The notes under the pieces: model-generated
What the model saw: the letters and a program-made list of their open reading frames with translations, nothing else
Told to the model about the DNA's origin: nothing
Databases searched by the model: none
Shown here: positions 1 to 9,600 of the stretch, in pieces
How the letters are laid out: each line of letters opens with the position of its first letter
Position numbering within the stretch: the first letter of the stretch is position 1
Assembly: GCA_964030785.1 (NCBI GenBank)
Contig: OZ034977.1
Coordinates: 30,651,152 to 30,715,151 of the forward strand
Direction of reading: 5' to 3'
Source of the DNA: Siderastrea siderea
Lineage: Eukaryota; Cnidaria; Anthozoa; Scleractinia; Rhizangiidae
DNA length: 64,000 bases
Made by a program: the position numbers and the translations under genes

Positions 1-384
1 ATGGCTTGTGTCCCCTTAGCCTTACTCTCATGTTCGCGCCTAGTTCTCAGGGACGTGCATCCAAGAATACGAAAGGACCCTATTAGAACTTGGACTAGAC
101 TAACAGTTAAGCGCAAGTCTGTATGGAATCTAGTAATATATTGCACTTATCACACTGATCTTAACTGGTTAATTGGTTTAGACCACAGCTTTCTTAAATC
201 CTGTGTAAATTTACATGTATTTCAAACAGTCAATCTTGAGAGTTTATGGTGCATGATCATTGTTGGTTTTAAACTTATAAAAAGACTAACATATTGGACT
301 GCTAGCCGAATCTTGCTGTACACAAGTGCAGAACCAACTCAATGTATATCATTGGAACTAAAAGCTTATCACTCCCTGTGAAGT

Positions 385-835
385 GTCATTCTAACTTTTA
401 AGTCTGTGGATGAAATCCCAACATGACGGTATGACCACTCAAATGAGAGCTACTAGTAAGCAGTGTTTTTCTGCAGTACTGTTTCTTTTGCTGTACAAGG
501 TGGTTCTAACTTTTTGAGTCTGTGGATGAAATCCCAGCATTCAATTGATGAAACCCCAACGTAAGACCATTCAAGTGAGAGCTATTGAGCAGTATTTGTA
601 CTGGTTCTTGTGCTGTACAAGGTGGTTCTGGCTAACTTCTGAGTCGGGGGATGAAATCTTAAAGTGTTACCATTCAAATGAAAGCTACTGAGCAGTACTT
701 TCCTGTGGTGCTGTTTATTATGCTATATAACATGGTTCTAACCATTGAGTCTTAAGATGAAGTCTCAAAATGTGAACATTTAAATGAAAGTTATTAAGCA
801 CTACTTTTAGTTGTTGCTGTTTGTTTCTTGTTATT
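385..835 (+). repeat. Tandem array of about four ~115-bp repeat monomers
   Basis: The phrase GTCTGTGGATGAAATCCC or a close variant recurs near 403, 519, 645 and 752, each followed by AAATGA(G/A)AGCTA(C/T)T and GCAGTACT, spaced about 108-129 bases. A more decayed monomer lies near 1850-1930. The same monomer, in either orientation, occurs at many other places in this window. Confidence 0.75.
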
Positions 836-2981
836 TTGCAAAACGAAATTGGGTATTTTATTCCTTACATTAGTTTCTACCTTAAGCTTGTCCTCTTTGG
901 GGGTGGAGAAGTTCGTAAAATAGTAATAAATTAGCAATAACCAACTCAGTCATGTCTAACATGCATTCATACCCAACTTAATGCTACTTTCCCAATTACT
1001 TGATTGAACATGTGGTACGGTTTTCAACGGAGTGCCAAAATAGTTGTTAGTAATACTTTCGGTTTTGACTTACTACGCTAAGTTAATGACAAAAACTACT
1101 ACAGCTAGTTTCTCAGCCACTTATAATAATTAGAAATTACTTAACCAACCTTTAATTAAGCATTTTCCAGTGCTAGATGCTATTTTACATGTGATGTTTA
1201 ATTTAATTTTCATTGCTTTATTGTACACGTGGTGAAAAGTGATTCCTTTAATTATCGAGATGTACTTTATGATTATCATAGTTAATTATACCCCAATAGC
1301 AGTTTCATTATTTTAGTATCTGCTGTTGACCATAATGATTACAATTTTATACTTTGCAAAAGAACTTTCTGCATGTTCAACTACTGTATAATGGCTGAGA
1401 GGAAGGTGCTTGAAGGGTCGTTAGGCTGTGAAAACAATGGAAGAGATTTGTGCTCTCTTCAACCCCTCTGCTCCTCCCCAACACCAGATTAAGCAAGTTG
1501 TTCTCTTGATACGTTTTGTTGTTTACAAGATGATGTAATGTGTTGTTTGTATGTACTTTTCATAAAAGTGGTGTAGGCCTAATTAAGGTCACAATAAGTA
1601 AAATTATAGCAATTGGTGCTAATTCTAATGTTAATAACGTTTTTTAAGCATTGATTTGTTGATGTTGCTGTTAATGTTGTCTTAAATTTGGAAAGACATT
1701 TACTACATGTACTTAGTTAGTATTTACTGAATTTGAACACTGTATTAATATCAGATAATGACCAAACCATTGAAAATAAACTGAAAGGAAAATTATTCAA
1801 GAGTATTCACTCTTTTAGTGTGCCCCTTTAACTTCTAGGAGGTTCACACTTTTGAAAATGTGGATGAAATGCTTAAGTGTGGTCATTAAAGGAAATACTG
1901 CTCGTTGTGCTGTAAGCAGTGTTTCTACATGATTACAAGATGAATTTATGGCCATATAAATTTAATATAATTTACAGCTCCAGGCTCATGCTAGAGCTAG
2001 TAAGGCAACTTAGAGATTACTTAGAGAGATCGTAAACATCAAAAGTCATTACTGAACAGCCATTCCAGTTCCTTTTATTGACCAGATGTTCTATAATAAG
2101 TTATTGTAGATGATCAAAACATGATTTTCAATACGTCAAACTACTAAAAAATATATTAAACAACAATCTAATCTAAACAATAGAAATTATTTAAGAAAAA
2201 CCTAAAAATAACAACGAGTATGGCATCACAAAAAAAAAACAAACAGAGAAATCTCTATCAAAAAAGTGGTAAGTGACAACACAAATAAGGCACAAATGTC
2301 TCGCCAATTGCCATCCCTTTAGAACAGCCTGGAAAAATTATATTGTAAAATTATTGTAAATTATAACACAGAAAACCTTCTGGATAGCTCTCTTTTGCAA
2401 GAAATGAAACTGATCTGGACACAGGTGTTTCTGAAAAATGATGCTGCCGCAAATGTAAGATGTCGTATTGTTAACTTATGAACAGATAACAGTAAAAACT
2501 TGGGGAAATGGTAATGAAAGCTTGATAACAGTTAGAGGCTTAAATCACAACATGTCGCTACATGCCTTTGTCTTTAATTTAGGGAACAAAACAATTTAAT
2601 TCGATTCAAATGACCACTCAGAATTAACAACAAAACTGAACAAAAACATTCTGAACTGCACATTTAATTAACCATAAGTTTCAAAACTGATTGAGGCTAA
2701 ACTTAAAGGGCAATATTCTTACATGATGCATAGATGCCAAGTCCCCCAGATTAACTTCCCTTGGATAGAACACCATATCTCCTAGTTACTGAGCCAAGAA
2801 TTTATAACCCATGATTTTTCCATAACAATTGAAAACTCCTGCTTCACATATTCATATATTCCATTCCTAAGTCAGAATTTGCTCACCACCACTTGCAGAA
2901 GTTTACAGAAACTCAGAAGATTGATTTTCATAATGGACGAATTAACTTTAACAAATATTAGGATCAAGGAAAAAATGTGCA
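836..2981. other. Intergenic stretch without a recognisable gene
   Basis: AT-rich, with homopolymer runs such as the A-run near 2231. Apart from one decayed repeat monomer near 1850-1930, I see no coding segment, structural RNA or clear terminal inverted repeats. Confidence 0.4.
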
Positions 2982-2987
2982 TTTATT
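2982..2987 (-). terminator. Possible polyadenylation signal of the MsrB gene
   Basis: AATAAA on the minus strand (TTTATT on plus), about 700 bases past the read-through stop. This is the first clear hexamer I noticed downstream. Short AT-rich hexamers are common here, so support is weak. Confidence 0.25.
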
Positions 2988-3579
2988 GATAACAGTTTGA
3001 GATTAGCCAAAACATCTGCAGCTAACTAAAAGCCAGTCAATGTCAAACCTTTAACCTCACCATGTCAACCCTTGACTACAATGACTCAATTTTTATATGT
3101 GCATTAATTTAATTTACTGTTTGAGTACAAGAGAACAGACAAGATCATATGTTTTAAGGAGGAAGGTAGTGTCTGTCCACCTACATGTAAGCAACGGCCT
3201 CCAGATTTCAGAATGCCATCTCTGTGTACATGATGAGCAGATGCAGCTACACTGTTTCCAAGCCAACAGGATTAGTAATAAATTAGAACAAACTTCCTAC
3301 AAATCACTCTTGTTTCTTTCACCAGCACCTGATTAAAAAATATAAATAAAAAACGTTAACCTACTTTTAAAAAACTTCCCCGGTTTTGCATGTACACTAC
3401 ACGCAGACTTTTAAATTTGTGTTCTGTTTTAATCCTATTTTTTGCTTGTAGGAAACATTGAAAGCAACCTTGTTTTAGTGATGGCCACTGTTTTTGTACC
3501 GCTTGTTTTCTGTGGTGAAACTGTTAGCCTTGTGGTAAAAAGTACCATAATTATAATAATTTATAATTAGAGTGGTGGT

Positions 3580-3690
3580 TATTAAAGGTAAAGGTAAAGT
3601 CGCACACGAGCCAAGGAGGGTCACATGTGCCAAAGCTGAGCCCGGTTTCTGTAGCATGAAGCAACTGAGAGGCCACATGGAAGGCTACTG
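3580..3690 (+). repeat. SINE-like interspersed repeat fragment
   Basis: Begins with AAAGGTAAAGGTAAAGTCGC and continues through CACGAGCCAAGGAGGGTCAC and GTTTCTGTAGCATGAAGCA. The layout and wording resemble an abundant short repeat that I recall from coral genomes. No A-box/B-box pair is proven here. Confidence 0.4.
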
Positions 3691-3695
3691 TGAAC

Positions 3696-6600
3696 TTAGC
3701 AGGATTCCAAGTTTGTTTGTTTGCTTTCCTGTAGTTTCTGTTTTATGTCTCTTTGTTTGGTTTTGTTGGTAAAAGCATGCAGAAAAAAAAAACAGAACAC
3801 ATTAATCCACAACTTACTTTTTGAAGGGTCAAATTTCAGTGATGCAGAGTTAATGCAGTATCGGAGACCAGTTGGTCTTGGTCCATCATCAAACAGGTGT
3901 CCCAAATGGGCTCCACACTGGAATAAACACACAATCACGAATTATTAAATAGACCTTGTTATTTATATAACAGTCTCTTTTTTATGCATGTTAGCCCTCA
4001 AGTCATTACTACAGATGTAAAAATGACTATAACTAACTGAAGCTCCTAAAAACATATAGCAAACTTGGTGTACAACACATGAAGGCTGGTGTATGAACTT
4101 TGGGGTACAACACATCAATGGTAACCTTTACCCAAGTTCTATATATTGAACATACATGTTTTACTGCCTGCCATTCGTCATAATTAAAATGGCAATGGAC
4201 CCTAGATGAAAAACAGAAACTTGAACCTCAAAGTTTACAAGTCAATCGTACCTGCTTAACACATAACAAGCATGATTAATTAATTGGACAAAAAAAGTCA
4301 TCAAAATGCACAGACACCTATACCTGTATAAACGACAGGAATGTTGGAAACAGGCAAAAGTGAGAATTACACTCATTACAAGAAACATAAACGGTCCAGT
4401 TTTTACCTTGTAAATGCATTATTATAATCAATTCACATTAGGTTGTTAACTAAAACTTGGCACTAGAAACTGGCTCTGACTTGCACCTTCACATATCAAC
4501 TTTTCCATGCAAAAACTTCCTATTGTAATAGCAATGTCTTATAGGGATGTAGTATGATCAATTTCCTTTGTTTGTAGAGTCGTATTCAAGTGTGTTATGT
4601 CCCAACAGGTACCTTTACGAGTCAGTTCGAAGTTTCCTTTGCAAACAAGGAGAAACGTTTTTAAATACTTCCAAGGTACTTTCTTTCCAAAATTGGCAGT
4701 GAAAACATTTTAATTTATATATAGATTTAGCCATGCCTAAAAGCGGAGCCTCCAAGGAATAAACTGGTGCTCTTTTCTCAAAAATAGTCCTGAAACTTTT
4801 CGCTCTGAAATATATTTCGGGGCTTTCTTTGGCTCGTTCCCTTTCGAAAAGTGTTTCTCAAAAAGCCCGAAAGTGTTCCGAATTGTCCTCCAAGATTTTG
4901 AGGATCTGTTCTGTAAAACCAAGCTCGAAAGGTCATTCTAGAGGCTGAGCACAGCTTAATTTTTTTTCGGGCATCAAACTGAACACATATTTTACTCAGG
5001 AGCAGTCTTGCTTGGTTTTTTAAATGTTTCCATATCCTGTCATTAACTGTCAAGGCTTGTCAAATCTCCTTGGATTATTGGCTGTTGGCTTGAATGAACT
5101 TGAAACGGCGCTCATGTACAACAACAAAATAAAACTTATTCTGAAGTAAATGGGTTATCTTCATCGCGTTCGGATGTTCAGTTAACAAATAACATGAACT
5201 GCCCCTATTAGTCTGGTCAAAATTTATACCATCAAGATTGAAAACGAGCAAACACCAAACACGCTTTAAATTATGGCATAAGTTTTCCAAATTCATAATA
5301 ACATTTCATAACATTCCATAACATTTCCAAATTCCAATTCGATCCGGAACCCGAGGGCCACAGGTTTGTCAGTCCCAGACTGTTAAGTGTCACCCTCGTT
5401 AAACAAAGTTGATTTATTTATTTATTTTTTGCGGATGCGAAGTAAGCCTATGTAAAGTTAGGCGCTTTGAGGAACGCAAAACAACTTGTTTTTCGGAAGC
5501 TTTTCGGATAAAATAGCCTTAAACCGACAACTGCTTCGCTTACTATTGAAAAGTTCTAGGACAAGAAAATCGACAATTGCACAAACCGATCCGACAGTTA
5601 AAATTGAAAGCAATTATTCGCCGTAAGTGATGCTTGTGCAGTTGCCTTGCGACTGTGCTTTGACCTACTGTTATGAATAAACAAACACAAAATAATATAC
5701 AGAGAAATCATTTTTGAAAAAGTTTATTCGAAAACCCGTAAGTTTATACTTAAGCTTAAATGCAATTCGTATTACACTTCCAGCATGGCAAAATATTCTA
5801 AGACTACATCTGTCACAAATCTGAGCTTGTTTTCTAATAAGTTTTTGAAGTCAAAAGTAAATGACACATTTCTAATGACATAAATTCAATTTCAAAATGT
5901 AATTTCTTTGACCGTAATAAATACTCAAAATCATGCACCTTAAACCCTTTAAAAACTTCACTTACTCGGTTGTGTTTCAGAACAAGGCAAGCTCTCCGCC
6001 GTGAAGAAAACAAAGCGATGAGGTCCTTTGAAGGCAGCTTTCGTAACTTGAAGTTTTCGCCTACTACCAGTATTCTTTTGAACTTTTTCTTTCCATTATA
6101 GGTATTAAATGTTTCTTTCTCAAGTTTAAAACTACAGTACCGTCGAACAATCGTTTTGCTAAATAAACTTAAGCTTTTTAAAGAAACCTCTTTTTCAAAA
6201 GCGACGATGGTCATGCGATTTCCCGCCAAGAAAAACGCCGGTTGCCCAAAAGCACCGCGCGATTTCCCGCCAAGAAAAGGTGGCATTCTCCACTCCCGGT
6301 CGGGTTGCCTTGGGACTTCCCTCCCCCTCCCCAAGAGTCTGTACGGACAGTCGGACGGACGGATGGACGGACGTACGCTGACGTCACAACCAAAATTTTT
6401 CGGATCGATAGATTACCAAATTTCCTTAGCAATGGAGCTCCGCTGGCGGGCTTTGCCCGCAGGCTCCGCTATCAACTGAAGGCTAGTGTGTCAATAAGAT
6501 GCACTGAACTTAGACCAGGTGTATGAAAACAGACCATGAGGTCAAAAGTATTCAGCTAATCACTTGGTGACCACTGCTTACTCCTTGCTAAGTACTACAA

Positions 6601-9600
6601 TGAACTTCAAAACAAATGTGTGCAAAAAGTTCCAGAAAATATTCATACTCCCCCACGGAAGGTTTTTGTTTTGCCCCCCCCCCCCCCCCCCCAAGAAATT
6701 CCAGCTTAGATTCACACTTTGCTTCTACAATTTTGGCTTTTAAAGACCACCCTTCCCCTGGGAATTTCCAATGACCTTCCACTGGGTGGGTATGGATTAT
6801 TTCTGGAACTACACAATACCACTCACATCAGCACAGGTCACTTCAGTTCTAGTCATTCCATGAGATGTATCCAGTATCTTCCTGACACCTGCCCCCTCTG
6901 ACGTATCCCAGAATGAAGGCCATCCTGAACCAGAGTCAAATTTGGTGTCTGACAGGAAAAGAACCTTGCCACAAACTGTGCATTTGTACACACCTTGCTT
7001 CTTGTTGTCCACAAGTTCACCAGTAAATGCCCTAATTTGAAAAGACCAGTGAGAGTAACTTCATAAATCTCTTGGACAATTTTATTAAAGGTGACTCCCT
7101 TCACAACTCTTTTGTCAAAATTCCCTGCTGTCATAGGGACTTCCCTGGCATTTTGGCAAAACTGGGCTTAAATTAAATCATATGCATGATTAAGCACCTT
7201 CACTCACACAGAGGATGCTCCTACAGGGTAGTCTGCAAGACACAGCTGCAGAAACTCATTAGTTGGCGCAATGTTTTCATTCAGTTTTAATTCCAACAGG
7301 ATTGCATGGAGACAGAGAGAGCTAAACTACAAAATAAGAGTTTTACCAGTTGAGAAAGGGCAAAAACTCTACAAAACTTAAATTCAAAGCCACTAATAGA
7401 AATTACTTTATGACTGTTTGGTTGTTGCACCAGTAAAAGCCTTAAAATACTCCCTCGTGGGCAAGCCCCATTCGAAATTCATGTACAACTTTAAGGACAG
7501 TGCCTCCAAAATTATTTTTGCACGTAAAATATGACACTGCAGGAAAAGCAGAACTCAGCAAACTATGGCCTACTGGAATCCAAAAAGGAAATTGAGGAAA
7601 ACCATGCATTTTTCAGATTCAATGTAAAGCATCCTTTAAAGTCATTTCGTTCCAGAAAAACCGTATACAATAAACTCATAACTGGAAAATGAACTTGAGA
7701 TTGTAATGTTATTATACTGTGACTCTGTTGTTTTTCCTCAGTTGCCCTGAGGAAGATTTTCGAATAAAACCCAAATATTGGCAAAGTTATTTTCCAATTA
7801 TGAGTTTATTATATTATAATGCATTTTTCAGAGATATAATCAAGCACTGTAAGAATTCTAAAACGCTTTAATAAACAAATAAATGGTATTTTTGCCAATC
7901 AAACCTTAATCATTTCAGTAGATGAAAATGCATGGTTAACCCAAGTTTTCCTTTTGGATTCCAACAGCCATTGCTACTTGATCTGCTTAATGATAAACTG
8001 TGCAAAAATACCTTAATTTTGTGTTACAAGGCTCCTTCCTTACAAAACCTGGAGGAGGCATAGTCCTTAACCCTTTAAGCCCCAATATTAACATCCATAT
8101 TCTCCCCACTATTGTCCTTCTATTTCTTATGTTACTACTTGGGAGAATTTGATTAAAAATCAAGACAATTGATCATTTCCTTTATTCTCATGTCCTGCAT
8201 ATTTGACTTAAAGTACTTTAAAAAATACTGTAAGGAGAAATTAGATGCTTGTCACTATGGGGGCTTAAAGAGTTAACAGCTTTTCTTTGATTGATGTCCA
8301 CAAATTAAACTCAATTTGAAGCAAAGAGAATTAAGTCCATTGGGACCCTTACTGTAAGTGAACAGTTGCTTTAACCCATTAAGCCCCAACAGTGACAAGC
8401 ATCTCATTTCCCCTTACAATATCACTACGTAATGAAACAATTTACAGGTCAAGAAAATAAGGAAAATGACCACAAAAGTTAAAATGTCTTGATGTGTGAT
8501 CAAATTCTCCCAACTAGTACCATAAGAAATATATGGAGAACAGTGAGGAGAATATGGACGTTAAAATGGGGGCTTAATCCTTTCACTCCCACGAGTGCCT
8601 AAAATCAAACTTCAAGATGAATCCCAAATTTGAATGGTACCAGGTGAAAGAACTACTGAGGAGTTTTCATTTGAAAAGGTTTCACACCATAGGATTTCAT
8701 CCACAGACTATGAAGATAGAATCCTAAATACAGGTAATACACCAACTACGGTGTAGGATCATAATGTTTCCATAACTGACTCTGGGAGTGAGAGGGTTAA
8801 GGTGGGAGAAACCTACCTACAGACCTGGCAATGTTGCTAATTAAGGGATTTCTGTGGATGGGAATTCATTTTGTCATACTCTGTTTTACAGCATTTTGTG
8901 CCACTAGATTCATTTGAAATTGACATTGTGCATGCGTAGCTAGTTTCGTATGAACTTTTCGAGTGGTCTATTTTCCACTAAAACACTCTTGTCTATATAA
9001 TGAAATGTCATAAATAATTTCTGTAATAATGCGAATTTCAAGACAACGATACATCACATTTTACATCTTGAATTTTGGCACTGTTTTCAATTATAACCAA
9101 AACCATTTGCCATCTGTGTATTAGGCTTTTTTTCTGTCCTAGTCATGTGACCTGCCAAATATGAAAGTGACTAATAATGTTGAAAACCTTTCCAACAGAA
9201 CAAAAGCGGCCAAGCAGCCTATCTGTGGAAGTTACGGTTTCCAAGGTAACATGGCATAACAGCTAGTGAACAGTCTCCCCCTTAACCATTTAAGCCCTAA
9301 CAATAATGAAAATGAAATTTCTTTTTACATCATCACTATATTGTTCAAACATTCACAACAACAAGTGATGGGAATAAAGGAAACAATCACCAAGGACAAG
9401 ACATCGTGATATTTAGACAAATTCTCCCTCCATAAGAAATGTATAGAGAAAGGTTACGAGGATATGTATTTTCATACCAGGGCTTAAAGGTTTAAAACAA
9501 ACCTCTCAGTTCCCTTCTCCTGTGTAACATGATATTCCTGCGGAGTGAGTCTCTCTTTCAGTTCTTTCCGAGTAAACTTAACTTTGTAAGGTTCTTGGTC

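Noticed and set aside
1..381. Open frame of 126 codons at the left edge
   Set aside because: No recognisable domain, no exon-like border, composition like surrounding AT-rich DNA; it runs into the repeat array.
385..835. CRISPR-like regular spacing
   Set aside because: Units are ~115-bp diverged tandem monomers with no short constant repeat and unique spacers; the host is eukaryotic.
5834..6334. 166-codon minus-strand open frame
   Set aside because: Its N-terminal third is the GC-rich interspersed repeat at 6186-6480 and the rest shows no domain; three other frames are open over the same repeat.
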